Positions 25,856 to 34,243 of a DNA stretch of 64,000 nucleotides are shown piece after piece. The notes beneath the pieces are model-generated. The model was not told the origin of the DNA, searched no databases, and saw only the letters and a program-made list of their open reading frames with translations. Origin of the DNA: Paracoccaceae bacterium (GTDB lineage Bacteria > Pseudomonadota > Alphaproteobacteria > Rhodobacterales > Rhodobacteraceae); assembly GCA_024742455.1 (NCBI GenBank), contig JANSYL010000003.1:1-64000 (forward strand), given 5' to 3'. Made by a program: the position numbers and the translations under genes. Every line of letters begins with the position of its first letter. Positions within the stretch are counted from its first letter, which is position 1.

Positions 25856-26743
25856 ATGAGCTCAAATCCTGATCCGTCGTCTCCTGCAGCGCGTGGCGCG
25901 CAGAACGACGATGATGATCCCGGGCCGTCGCGGCCCGGTCTTCTCTCCCGCCTCTTCGGGTCTGGCGGCGACGCAGCCTCCGACCCCCCGGATTCAACCG
26001 ACGAGCTGGTCAACGGCCATGCAACGCCCGGCGTCGGCATGTCGAACCTGCGCCGGATGCGGGTCGAGGATGTGGCCGTGCCCCGTGCCGAGATCGTTGC
26101 GGTGCCCGCCGATATCGACCTGAAGGATCTTGTTGCGGTTTTCCGCGACAGCGGCCTGACCCGGCTGCCGGTCTATGACGGCACGATGGACAGCCCGGTG
26201 GGCCTGGTGCACCTGAAAGACCTGGCGCTTGGCTTCGGGTTCAACGGCGCGTCGAAATCCTTTGACCTCGCGGCGATGCTGCGGCCCCTGCTCTACGCGC
26301 CGCCCTCGATGCCGATCGGGGTTCTGCTGACCAAGATGCAGGCCGACCGGATTCACATGGCGCTGGTGATCGACGAATATGGCGGGGTCGACGGGTTGGT
26401 CACGATCGAGGACCTGATCGAACAGGTCATCGGAGAGATCGAGGACGAGCACGACGTCGAGGAAGCCGCGCTTTGGAACGCCGAGAAACCGGGCAGTTAC
26501 CTGGCCGTGGCGCGCACCCCGCTGGACGCGTTCGAGACCGAGATTGGTCTCAAGCTGACGGAAGAGGATGACGAGGAAGAGGTCGACACCCTTGGGGGGC
26601 TGGTGTTCCTGCTGTCGGGCCGGGTGCCCGCGCGGGGTGAGATGATCACCCATCCGACGGGCGTGGAATTCGAGGTCGTCGATGCCGATCCGCGCCGGAT
26701 CAAACGGCTGCGCGTCCGGGTGCCGGAGAAGGGCCGGGCGTGA
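25856..26743 (+). CDS. corC: CorC/HlyC-family CBS-domain protein
   Basis: A 295-residue soluble CorC-type protein. A CBS pair covers about 60-190 (VMxx-like VEDVAVPRAEIVAVPADIDL; IDEYGGVDGLVTIEDLIEQV) and a CorC_HlyC transporter-associated domain about 208-290. It lacks the membrane DUF21 part and therefore belongs to the short CorC form. Role in cation efflux or envelope integrity is inferred from family. It overlaps lnt by four bases. Confidence 0.9.
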   Translation: MSSNPDPSSPAARGAQNDDDDPGPSRPGLLSRLFGSGGDAASDPPDSTDELVNGHATPGVGMSNLRRMRVEDVAVPRAEIVAVPADIDLKDLVAVFRDSGLTRLPVYDGTMDSPVGLVHLKDLALGFGFNGASKSFDLAAMLRPLLYAPPSMPIGVLLTKMQADRIHMALVIDEYGGVDGLVTIEDLIEQVIGEIEDEHDVEEAALWNAEKPGSYLAVARTPLDAFETEIGLKLTEEDDEEEVDTLGGLVFLLSGRVPARGEMITHPTGVEFEVVDADPRRIKRLRVRVPEKGRA

Positions 26744-28263
26744 CGGAGAACGCGCGCGCGGCCCCGGGCGGTCGCTTGGGTCGGTGTGGGGCGGCGGCGC
26801 TTGCGGGCGCGGTGGCCGCGCTTGGCCACGCCCCGTTCGACCTGTGGCCGATCACGCCCCTTGGACTGGCTGCCCTGTTGCTGATCGCCGGTCGCCGGAC
26901 GGGCGTGCGCGAATGGGCCTGGCTGTTCTGGGCGGCGGGCACGGGATATTTTGCCGTCAGCCTGCACTGGATCGTCGAGCCGTTCTTCGTCGATGCCGCG
27001 ACCCATGGCTGGATGGCCCCCTTTGCGCTGGCCCTGATGGCGGGGGGTATGGCGCTGTTCTGGGCGCTGGCCGGGGGGCTGGCGGCGCGGATCGCGCCGC
27101 CCGGGCCCGTTCGGATGCCCCTTGCCCTGGTGCTGCTGGTGCTGGCCGAGGCCGCAAGGGCGCAGGTCTTCACCGGGTTTCCCTGGGCGCATCCGGGCCA
27201 TGTCTTGATCGCGTCCGATCTTCTGGCGCTGGCGGCCTGGACGGGACCGCATGGTCTGACCGTCGTCATCCTCGCGGTCGCGGGGGGGCTGGCATGGTTC
27301 GCCGCGCGGCGATCCTGGATCGGAGCCGCGGCTCTGAGCGTCGGTTTCGGGGTGGCGGGCATTCTGCCCGGGACCCCTGTCGCACCGGTTGCGTCCAGTG
27401 ATGCCCCGGTGGTGCGCCTGATCCAGCCCAATGCGCCGCAGGACCAGAAATGGCTGCCGGAGATGATCCCGGTTTTTTTCCAGCGAGGCCTGACCCTGAC
27501 CGCCGCCGCCCCCGAGGGACCTGCGCCCGACCTCGTGATCTGGCCCGAGACCAGCCTGCCCGTTCTGCTGGACCGGTCCGAGACGGCGCGTGCGCGGCTG
27601 GCCCAGGCGGCTGCGGCGCCGCTGATCATCGGGGCGCAGCGCTTCGACGGCACGCGGGCGGCGAACACCCTGGTGCTGCTCGGCGCGGACGGCGCGATCG
27701 ACAGCGTTTATGACAAGCACCACCTCGTGCCTTTCGGGGAATATCTGCCTTTCGATGATCTGATGTCGCGGATCGGGCTGCGCGGGCTGGCCGCACTGCC
27801 GGTGGGCTATCGCGCGGGACCGGGGCCTGTGGTTCTGGATCTTGGCGGTGCGCTCGGACGCAGCTTTGCGATGATCTGTTACGAGGCGATCTTTCCCGAA
27901 TACATCCGCCAGGTCGACCGGCCCGACTGGATGGTCCATATCACCAATGATGCCTGGTTCGGGCAGTTCTCAGGCCCTTATCAGCACCTCGCCCTGGCCC
28001 GGATGCGGGCTGCCGAACAGGGACTGCCGGTGCTTAGGGCGGCCAATACCGGCATTTCGGCGGTGATCGACGCGCGGGGCGGGATCGTGGCTGCATTGCC
28101 GCTGGGTGTTTCTGGGCATCTGGATGCGCCGCTGCCCCCGCCGCTGCCCGCGACGGCCTATGCACGGCTGGGCGATGGCCCGGTTCTGGGCGGCGTGCTC
28201 TTGCTGGCCCTGATCCTTGCCGGTCTTGCTCGGCTGCGTGGCCCATTGCGCCCGCGCATCTAA
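26740..28263 (+). CDS. lnt: apolipoprotein N-acyltransferase
   Basis: A 507-residue inner-membrane enzyme that N-acylates the lipid-modified cysteine of lipoproteins. About six N-terminal helices precede a carbon-nitrogen hydrolase domain with the triad Glu270 (IWPETSLP), Lys326 (YDKHHLVPFG) and Cys380 (MICYEAIFPE). A final helix sits at about 478-497. Start is GTG at 26740, overlapping the corC stop as GTGA. Confidence 0.96.
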   Translation: MTENARAAPGGRLGRCGAAALAGAVAALGHAPFDLWPITPLGLAALLLIAGRRTGVREWAWLFWAAGTGYFAVSLHWIVEPFFVDAATHGWMAPFALALMAGGMALFWALAGGLAARIAPPGPVRMPLALVLLVLAEAARAQVFTGFPWAHPGHVLIASDLLALAAWTGPHGLTVVILAVAGGLAWFAARRSWIGAAALSVGFGVAGILPGTPVAPVASSDAPVVRLIQPNAPQDQKWLPEMIPVFFQRGLTLTAAAPEGPAPDLVIWPETSLPVLLDRSETARARLAQAAAAPLIIGAQRFDGTRAANTLVLLGADGAIDSVYDKHHLVPFGEYLPFDDLMSRIGLRGLAALPVGYRAGPGPVVLDLGGALGRSFAMICYEAIFPEYIRQVDRPDWMVHITNDAWFGQFSGPYQHLALARMRAAEQGLPVLRAANTGISAVIDARGGIVAALPLGVSGHLDAPLPPPLPATAYARLGDGPVLGGVLLLALILAGLARLRGPLRPRI

Positions 28264-28278
28264 GCGCGTAAGGCGCGT

Positions 28279-28332
28279 CAGCCCTGCAACGGCTTCCTGG
28301 CGCGGGGACCAAGACATCAATGGAGCACTTTC
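28279..28332 (+). promoter_or_regulatory. SAM/SAH riboswitch of metK
   Basis: The 5' leader contains the SAM/SAH-class conserved core CAACGGCTTCCTGGCG inside a short stem (CCCTGC 28282-28287 with GCGGGG 28302-28307). The downstream strand AATGGAGCAC overlaps the ribosome binding site. In the known class this segment pairs with the loop as a pseudoknot when ligand binds, hiding the Shine-Dalgarno and repressing translation. The class is known from Rhodobacterales upstream of metK, which is the gene that follows here. Confidence 0.92.
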
Positions 28333-29514
28333 ATGTCCCGCAAGAATTACCTGTTCACCTCCGAGTCCGTCTCCGAGGGACATCCCGACAAGGTCTGCGA
28401 CCGGATTTCGGACGCCGTTCTCGACGCGTTCCTTGCCGAAGAGCCTGAGGCGCGCGTCGCCTGCGAAACCTTCGCCACCAGCGGCCTGGTGGTGATCGGC
28501 GGCGAGGTCGGCCTGAGCGACCAGGAACGGCTGAAGAATTTCATGGGCCGCATCGGCCAGATCGCGCGCGATTGCATCAAGGATATCGGGTACGAGCAGG
28601 AGAAGTTCCATTGGAACACCTGCCATGTACTGAATTTCCTGCACGAGCAGTCCGCCCATATCGCGCAGGGCGTGAACGCCTCCGAGAACAAGGATGAAGG
28701 CGCGGGCGACCAGGGCATCATGTTCGGCTATGCCGTCGATGAAACGCCCGAGCTGATGCCCGCCCCGATCCAGTATGCCCACAAGATCCTGAAGCGGCTG
28801 GCCGAGGTGCGCAAATCCGGCGCCGAACCGACGCTGGGGCCGGACGCCAAAAGCCAGCTGACGCTGCGCTATGAAGACGGCAAACCGGTCGGGGTGACCT
28901 CGATCGTGCTGTCGACGCAGCACCTGGACGCGGACATGACCTCGGACGATGTGCGCGCGGTGGTCGAGCCTTACATCCGCGAGGTCCTTCCGGCGGAATG
29001 GATCACCGATGGCACGGTCTGGCACGTCAACCCCACCGGTAAGTTCGTGATCGGTGGCCCAGACGGTGACGCGGGTCTGACCGGGCGCAAGATCATCGTC
29101 GACACCTATGGCGGCGCGGCCCCCCATGGAGGCGGCGCATTCTCCGGTAAGGATCCGACCAAGGTGGACCGTTCGGCGGCCTATGCCGCGCGGTATCTGG
29201 CCAAGAATGTCGTGGCCTCGGGGCTGGCGTCGCGTTGCACGATCCAGCTCAGCTACGCGATCGGGGTGGCGCGGCCGCTGTCGATCTATGCCGACACCCA
29301 CGGCACGGGCGAGGTGCCGGAGGCGCAGATCGAGAAGGCGCTGGCCGAAGTGATGGACCTGACGCCGCGCGGCATCCGCACCCACCTGGGCCTCAACAAG
29401 CCGATCTTTTCGCGCACGGCGGCTTATGGCCATTTCGGCCGCGCGCCCGAGGCGGATGGCGGGTTCTCGTGGGAGCGCACCGACCTGGTCGATGCGCTGA
29501 AAGCCGCAGTCTGA
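28333..29514 (+). CDS. metK: S-adenosylmethionine synthetase
   Basis: A 393-residue methionine adenosyltransferase making SAM from ATP and methionine. [20 protein letters not shown] at the N-terminus and [16 protein letters not shown] near 270 are the family signatures. Translation is probably controlled by the riboswitch immediately upstream, whose anti-Shine-Dalgarno pairing includes GGAGCAC seven bases before the ATG. Confidence 0.98.
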   Translation: MSRKNYLFTSESVSEGHPDKVCDRISDAVLDAFLAEEPEARVACETFATSGLVVIGGEVGLSDQERLKNFMGRIGQIARDCIKDIGYEQEKFHWNTCHVLNFLHEQSAHIAQGVNASENKDEGAGDQGIMFGYAVDETPELMPAPIQYAHKILKRLAEVRKSGAEPTLGPDAKSQLTLRYEDGKPVGVTSIVLSTQHLDADMTSDDVRAVVEPYIREVLPAEWITDGTVWHVNPTGKFVIGGPDGDAGLTGRKIIVDTYGGAAPHGGGAFSGKDPTKVDRSAAYAARYLAKNVVASGLASRCTIQLSYAIGVARPLSIYADTHGTGEVPEAQIEKALAEVMDLTPRGIRTHLGLNKPIFSRTAAYGHFGRAPEADGGFSWERTDLVDALKAAV

Positions 29515-29577
29515 CCGACCGACACTGGGTTCGACGCCTTCGGCGCCGACCGGCGCCGGGGCAGGGGCCCCGGCAGG

Positions 29578-29603
29578 GCCATATTTGAGGAAAGATGAAG
29601 GAG
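29578..29603 (+). repeat. extragenic motif, copy 1
   Basis: GCCATATTTGAGGAAAGATG, then AAGGAG, placed after a GC-rich hairpin-like run (GGCGCCGACCGGCGCC, 29542-29557) downstream of metK. A related copy lies at 30403-30430 after trmB. Motifs of the form ATATTTgnggaaAgATGAA after gene ends are frequent in roseobacter genomes to my knowledge; only two copies are seen here. Confidence 0.45.
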
Positions 29604-29635
29604 CGGGGCGGCGCAGAAGTGTCCCCGTCTGGTCG

Positions 29636-30352
29636 ATGACGTCGAAACGCCCGCACCGCAACTTCTATGGCCGCCGCAAGGGCCAGCACCTCAAGGACAG
29701 CCAGGCGCGTTTCCTGGCCGAGGATCTGGCGGGGCTGAGCCCCGGGCCGGTGGATTGGGAGGTGAACCCGGAGCGTGTGCCGCTGGACCTGGGCGCGCTG
29801 TTCGGCGGGCGGCCGGTCTGGCTGGAGGTGGGGTTCGGCGGCGGCGAGCACATGGTGCATCAGGCGTCTGAGAACCCGGATGTCGGGATCATCGGCTGCG
29901 AACCCTACATCAACGGGGTTGCCATGCTTCTGGGCAAGATCCGGGCATCGGGAGTGGAAAACCTGCGGGTCTATCCCGGCGACGTGCGCGACCTGTTCGA
30001 TGTCTTGCCAGATGCCTCGCTCAGGCGCGCGTTTCTGCTTTACCCCGATCCCTGGCCCAAGGCGCGCCACCACCGGCGCCGGTTCGTCACGCCGGAGCAT
30101 CTGCAGCCGCTTGCGCGGGTCATGGCACCGGGCGCCGAGTTCCGGGTGGCGACCGATATTCCTGATTATGTCCGCCAGACCCTGCAGGAGGTGCCGAAGG
30201 CGGGGTTTGTCTGGACGGCGCAAGGGCCTGCAGATTGGCGCGTGCCCTGGGACGATTGGATATCGACGCGCTACGAGCTGAAGGCCCTGCGTGAAGGGCG
30301 GGTGCCGCACTACCTGACATTCAGGCGCGAGGGGGGCGGCGCCCCGGCTTAG
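29636..30352 (+). CDS. trmB: tRNA (guanine-N7-)-methyltransferase
   Basis: A 238-residue class I SAM methyltransferase forming m7G46 in tRNA. The N-terminus [17 protein letters not shown] is typical, the SAM-binding loop is [12 protein letters not shown] (about 62-73), and the catalytic region is [18 protein letters not shown] (about 140-157). I use the ATG at 29636; the frame extends to a TTG at 29585 that lies in the repeat-like spacer. It uses SAM, the product of the preceding gene. Confidence 0.95.
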   Translation: MTSKRPHRNFYGRRKGQHLKDSQARFLAEDLAGLSPGPVDWEVNPERVPLDLGALFGGRPVWLEVGFGGGEHMVHQASENPDVGIIGCEPYINGVAMLLGKIRASGVENLRVYPGDVRDLFDVLPDASLRRAFLLYPDPWPKARHHRRRFVTPEHLQPLARVMAPGAEFRVATDIPDYVRQTLQEVPKAGFVWTAQGPADWRVPWDDWISTRYELKALREGRVPHYLTFRREGGGAPA

Positions 30353-30379
30353 GCGCCGCTGGCGCCCGCGCCGGACCGC

Positions 30380-30398
30380 TTGCAGGCGCGGCCTGCAA
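30380..30398 (+). other. perfect hairpin after trmB
   Basis: TTGCAGGC-GCG-GCCTGCAA: eight perfect pairs with a three-base loop, 28 bases after the trmB stop, without a T-run. A weak terminator or transcript-end structure. Confidence 0.45.
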
Positions 30399-30402
30399 AC
30401 CT

Positions 30403-30430
30403 GCCAAGTATTTCAGGCAAGTAGAAGGGG
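30403..30430 (+). repeat. extragenic motif, copy 2
   Basis: GCCAAGTATTTCAGGCAAGT, then AGAAGGGG. It aligns with the copy at 29578-29603 (CCA..TATTT..GG.AAG..GAAGG.G) and again follows a GC-rich hairpin. Confidence 0.4.
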
Positions 30431-30488
30431 TGGTGGATTCCCCCTTCGGCGCCGTCTAAGGGTTGCCGGACGATCAGAGGAGGCGGCG

Positions 30489-31841
30489 ATGTCCGGGCAT
30501 GGCGAACCGATACCGATGCAGGCGCGGCGGGGTGGCCCGCTTTCCGGCGTGGCCGAGGTGCCGGGCGACAAATCGATCAGCCATCGCAGCCTGATCCTGG
30601 GCGCGATGGCGGTGGGTGAAACGCGGATCACCGGATTGCTGGAAGGCCAGGATGTGCTGGATACGGCTGCCGCGATGCGGTCGCTGGGCGCCGAGGTTAC
30701 GCAGCACGCACCGGGCGAGTGGTCGGTGCACGGGGTGGGTGTCGGCGGGTTTGGCGAGCCTGACCGGGTGATCGATTGCGGCAATTCCGGCACCGGCGTG
30801 CGGCTGATCATGGGTGCTGTCGCGACCTGCCGGATCACGGTGACCTTCACCGGGGATGCGAGCCTGGTGAAACGCCCGATGGCCCGGATCACCGACCCAT
30901 TGGCCCAGTTCGGCACCGCCGCCTACGGGCGCGCGGGCGGGCGGCTGCCGATGACGCTGGTGGGCGCGACGGACCCGGTGCCGGTGCGCTACACCGTGCC
31001 GGTGCCTTCGGCGCAGGTGAAATCGGCGGTGCTGCTGGCGGGGTTGAACGCGCCCGGGCAGACCGTGGTGATCGAGGCGGAGGCAACGCGCGACCATACT
31101 GAGCGGATGCTGGCGGGGTTCGGGGCGGAGATCGCGACCGAGGTGACGGAGGCGGGGCGCGTCATCACCCTGACCGGCCAGCCCGAGTTGCAGCCGCAGG
31201 AGATCCTGGTGCCGCGCGACCCGTCCTCGGCCGCCTTCCCTGTCTGCGCGGCCCTGATCGTGGAAGGCTCGGACGTGCTGGTGCCCAATATCGGGCTCAA
31301 TCCGACGCGGGCAGGGTTGTTCGAGACATTGCGCGAGATGGGGGCCGACCTGACCTATGAGAATCTGCGTGCGGCAGGGGGAGAGCCCGTGGCGGACCTG
31401 CGCGCGCGGTTCTCGCCCGAAATGCAGGGGATCGAGGTGCCGCCGGAGCGAGCGGCCAGCATGATCGACGAATACCCGATCCTGTCGGTGGTCGCGGCCA
31501 ATGCCCAAGGCCGTACCGTGATGCGCGGCGTGGCGGAGTTGCGCGTGAAGGAAAGCGACCGGATCGCGGCGATGGCCGATGGGTTGCGCGCCAATGGGGT
31601 CACGGTCGAGGATGGCCCGGACTGGTGGATCGTGGACGGGCGGGGCCCAGGCGGTGTGCCGGGGGGCGGGACCGCGCTGGCCCATCTGGATCACCGGATA
31701 GCGATGTCGTTCCTGTGTCTTGGCATGGCCGCGGAGAAGCCCGTGGCGGTGGATGACGCGGGACCCATCGCCACCAGTTTCCCGATCTTCGAGCCGCTGA
31801 TGCGCGACCTGGGCGCGCAGATCGTCCGGCAGAATCGTTGA
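30489..31841 (+). CDS. aroA: 3-phosphoshikimate 1-carboxyvinyltransferase (EPSP synthase)
   Basis: A 450-residue EPSP synthase joining shikimate-3-phosphate and phosphoenolpyruvate in aromatic amino acid synthesis. Visible signatures: [18 protein letters not shown] near residue 22, [17 protein letters not shown] near 97, and [16 protein letters not shown] near 350. The glycine-rich loop around DCGNSGTG and the residue after NSGT suggest the class II-like length range. The ATG follows AGAGGAGG. Start of the aroA-GFA-GFA-cmk run. Confidence 0.96.
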   Translation: MSGHGEPIPMQARRGGPLSGVAEVPGDKSISHRSLILGAMAVGETRITGLLEGQDVLDTAAAMRSLGAEVTQHAPGEWSVHGVGVGGFGEPDRVIDCGNSGTGVRLIMGAVATCRITVTFTGDASLVKRPMARITDPLAQFGTAAYGRAGGRLPMTLVGATDPVPVRYTVPVPSAQVKSAVLLAGLNAPGQTVVIEAEATRDHTERMLAGFGAEIATEVTEAGRVITLTGQPELQPQEILVPRDPSSAAFPVCAALIVEGSDVLVPNIGLNPTRAGLFETLREMGADLTYENLRAAGGEPVADLRARFSPEMQGIEVPPERAASMIDEYPILSVVAANAQGRTVMRGVAELRVKESDRIAAMADGLRANGVTVEDGPDWWIVDGRGPGGVPGGGTALAHLDHRIAMSFLCLGMAAEKPVAVDDAGPIATSFPIFEPLMRDLGAQIVRQNR

Positions 31842-31902
31842 GCGGGATTGCAGGCGCGGGGCGCAGGCGGGATAGTCAGCGCGCGCAATAGCGAGGGGCG
31901 AC

Positions 31903-32300
31903 ATGGTGACAGCATCCTGCCTGTGCGGCGATATCAGGATCGAGATATGGCCCCTTTGGGCGCCGTGACGGCCTGCCATTGCACCCAGTGCCGCAAGATC
32001 ACCGGCCACCACAGCGCGGCCGTGCCGGTGGCGTGGCAGGCCTTGACCGTGACCGGCGACATTACCTGGTTCGAAAGCTCGGAAGCGGCCCGTCGGGGGT
32101 TCTGCGGACGTTGCGGGTCCTACCTGATCTGGGAGGAACATGACGGCCTGGCCTACCTGTCGGCAGGGGCCATCGACGGGGATACAGGGATGCGGATGGA
32201 CGGGCATATCTTCTATGCCGACAAGGGCGATTACTACCATGTGGGCGAGATGCTGCCCTGTTTTGCAGCGGGCCGGTCCGGCCCCGAGGTGGCACCGTGA
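31903..32300 (+). pseudogene. GFA-family protein gene with a one-base frameshift
   Basis: The gene begins at ATG 31903 with GAGGGG upstream and reads MVTASCLCGDIRIEI, the first zinc-binding CxCG block of GFA (formaldehyde-activating-like) proteins. It then runs to a stop at 31966-31968. The rest of the protein ([21 protein letters not shown] to the stop at 32298-32300) is in another frame. Adding one base near 31945-31950 restores an alignment without gaps to the intact paralogue downstream. The zinc cysteines CHCTQC and CGRCG are present. It is either a recent single-base deletion or a sequencing error. GFA-like proteins bind zinc; most have no proven enzyme activity. Confidence 0.85.
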
Positions 32301-32704
32301 ACGCGGGCGGCGGATGCCTTTGCGGCGCAATAGCCTATCGGGTGACGGGGCCGCTGAGGCCGGTCGTGGCCTGCCATTGCACCCAATGTCGCAAGACCAG
32401 CGGTCACCACGTGGCCGCGACCTCGGCCCCGCGGGACACGGTCGAGATTGCCGGTGCCGTGACATGGTACCGGTCCTCGGACAGCGCGCGGCGGGGGTTC
32501 TGCGGCATTTGCGGGTCGAACTTGTTCTGGGACGGGCCGGGCACGCATCTGTCGATCTTCGCAGGCACGCTGGACGGTGATCCGGGTGTGCGGCTGGCCG
32601 GGCATATCTTTTGCGCAGACAAGGGCGCCTATTACGAGATCGAAGGCGATCTGCCGAAGGCCCCCGGCAATGATGCGGTGCTGACGACGCAGGTGATGGA
32701 ATGA
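32297..32704 (+). CDS. GFA-family zinc-binding protein
   Basis: A 135-residue intact GFA-like protein. Zinc ligands are in CLCG (residues 7-10), CHCTQC (27-32) and CGICG (70-74). [10 protein letters not shown] and [13 protein letters not shown] are typical of the family. Start GTG overlaps the preceding stop as GTGA, and its stop overlaps the cmk start as ATGA. Its paralogue just upstream is frameshifted, so this copy may be the only active one. Confidence 0.85.
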   Translation: MNAGGGCLCGAIAYRVTGPLRPVVACHCTQCRKTSGHHVAATSAPRDTVEIAGAVTWYRSSDSARRGFCGICGSNLFWDGPGTHLSIFAGTLDGDPGVRLAGHIFCADKGAYYEIEGDLPKAPGNDAVLTTQVME

Positions 32705-33312
32705 GCTTCACCGTGGCCATCGACGGCCCTGCTGCGGCGGGCAAGGGCACCATCGCGCGGGCGGTCGCGGCCGAATTCGGGTTTGCGCATCTGGATACCG
32801 GGCTGCTTTACCGTGCGGTCGGCCGGCGGATGCTGGCGGGCGAGGATCCCGTCACCGCCGCGCAGGCCCTGAGGGCGGACGATCTTGGCGACCCCGACGC
32901 CCTGCGCACACCTGAGATCGCACGCGCGGCGTCGCAGGTCGCTGTGATCCCCGAAGTGCGCGCAGCGATGACGGATTTCCAGCGCGCCTTCGCCTATCGT
33001 GCGGGCGGTGCTGTGCTGGACGGGCGCGACATCGGCACGGTGATCTGCCCCGAGGCGCAGGTGAAACTTTTCGTCACCGCCAGCGCCGAGGTGCGCGCCG
33101 AACGGCGGCTCAGCGAATTGCTGGCGGCCGGGCACGAGACCGATTATGCGACGGTGCTGGCCGACGTGAAGGCCCGCGATGCGCGCGATGCCGGTCGGGC
33201 GACGTCGCCCATGGTGGCCGCCGAGGATGCCCTGACCCTCGACACGACCGAGCTGAGCATCCCGGCGGCGGTGGCCCGCGCCTTTGCCGAGGTGGCTGCG
33301 AAACGCGGCTGA
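32701..33312 (+). CDS. cmk: cytidylate kinase
   Basis: A 203-residue (d)CMP kinase supplying CDP and dCDP. The P-loop is [18 protein letters not shown] at residues 5-22; [17 protein letters not shown] and [20 protein letters not shown] are conserved. It is slightly shorter than the E. coli enzyme (227), as usual in this group. Location upstream of rpsA is widely conserved. Confidence 0.95.
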   Translation: MSFTVAIDGPAAAGKGTIARAVAAEFGFAHLDTGLLYRAVGRRMLAGEDPVTAAQALRADDLGDPDALRTPEIARAASQVAVIPEVRAAMTDFQRAFAYRAGGAVLDGRDIGTVICPEAQVKLFVTASAEVRAERRLSELLAAGHETDYATVLADVKARDARDAGRATSPMVAAEDALTLDTTELSIPAAVARAFAEVAAKRG

Positions 33313-33395
33313 GGTGCGATCACGCAGGCGTGGTTTGAGCAAAGCGGCTGCTGTGGACTAGCCTTTTCCATCCCGCTTTCGCAAAGGCCGATATC

Positions 33396-33938
33396 ATGCC
33401 GCTGCTTTCGTCCGGTTTTCGTCTGATCGCCTTCGCCCTGACATGTGCTGCGGGGCCTGTTGCCGCGCAGGACAGACCCGCCGAGCCGCCGATGAGTTTC
33501 GACCGGATGATCGAGATCCTTCTGGCGCTGGACCCGGAGGCGACGCCGGTGCCTCAGGGTATCGGGCTGACCATCGGCGATGTGCCGGTTCTGGTCATGT
33601 CGGACCCGGCCGCCAACAGGATGCGCGCGATGGTGCCGATTGCCAGTGCTGAGGGGCTGACCGAGGCCGACCTGATGCGGATGATGCAGGCCAATTTCGA
33701 CACCGCGCTGGACGCCCGATATGCGGTTGCCAATGACCGGCTGTGGTCTGTCTACATCCACCCCTTGCGCGAACTGGAAACCGAACAGCTTATCTCGGGG
33801 TTGGCGCAAACGGTGGTTCTGGCCCTGACCTACGGGACGTTCTACGCCAGCGGGTCCATGAGTTTCGGTGCGGGCGACAGCGCCGAGCTGCACCGGGAAT
33901 TGCTGGAGGAGCTTCTGGAACGGGGCGAGGAGCTTTGA
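33396..33938 (+). CDS. exported hypothetical protein
   Basis: A 180-residue protein with a signal peptide (cleavage near residue 25, VAAQD). The mature part is an alpha/beta domain with PMSFDRMIEILLALDPEA, GDVPVLVMSDPAANRMRAMV and LRELETEQLISGLAQ, which resembles the YbjN/CesT-like chaperone fold in pattern. A short acidic C-terminus (ELLERGEEL) follows. I know no function. It separates cmk from rpsA, which are usually adjacent. Confidence 0.65.
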   Translation: MPLLSSGFRLIAFALTCAAGPVAAQDRPAEPPMSFDRMIEILLALDPEATPVPQGIGLTIGDVPVLVMSDPAANRMRAMVPIASAEGLTEADLMRMMQANFDTALDARYAVANDRLWSVYIHPLRELETEQLISGLAQTVVLALTYGTFYASGSMSFGAGDSAELHRELLEELLERGEEL

Positions 33939-34111
33939 GCGGTCCGCGCGGTGGCTTGCATTAGGGCCGCGTGATCGCTATACGCCCGCGGGTCGACACG
34001 GTGGAAAAGCCGGAGGCAAAGGGATCGAGCAGGGTCGGGTTCTCCGGCCCTCTTTGTTTTCCGGGTCGGATGTGTCGGTGGAACCGCTCACCCCGGTGGG
34101 CATGAACCCGT

Positions 34112-34182
34112 CCTGCCCTCAAGTCATGAAGGGGTAGGGCATCACTTGCCCGGCCCTCAGGTAACGAAGTGGCAGGGCGCAA
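34112..34182 (+). promoter_or_regulatory. tandem hairpin repeats in the rpsA leader
   Basis: Two related 26-base units with identical five-base arms occur 38 bases apart: GCCCT-N16-AGGGC at 34115-34140 and again at 34153-34178. The inner sequences share TCA.GT.A.GAAG.GG. They lie in the 305-base gap between the hypothetical gene and rpsA, within about 130 bases of the rpsA ATG. They may form two similar hairpins in the leader RNA of ribosomal protein S1. Confidence 0.5.
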
Positions 34183-34243
34183 ATACAGACCGGCGGAGAC
34201 AACCGCGCGGCCAGCAAATTGATCAAAGGATTGAAAACGCCAC

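Noticed and set aside
26497-27939. 480-codon minus-strand frame opposite corC and lnt
   Set aside because: Antisense shadow of two well-supported genes, without start signals.
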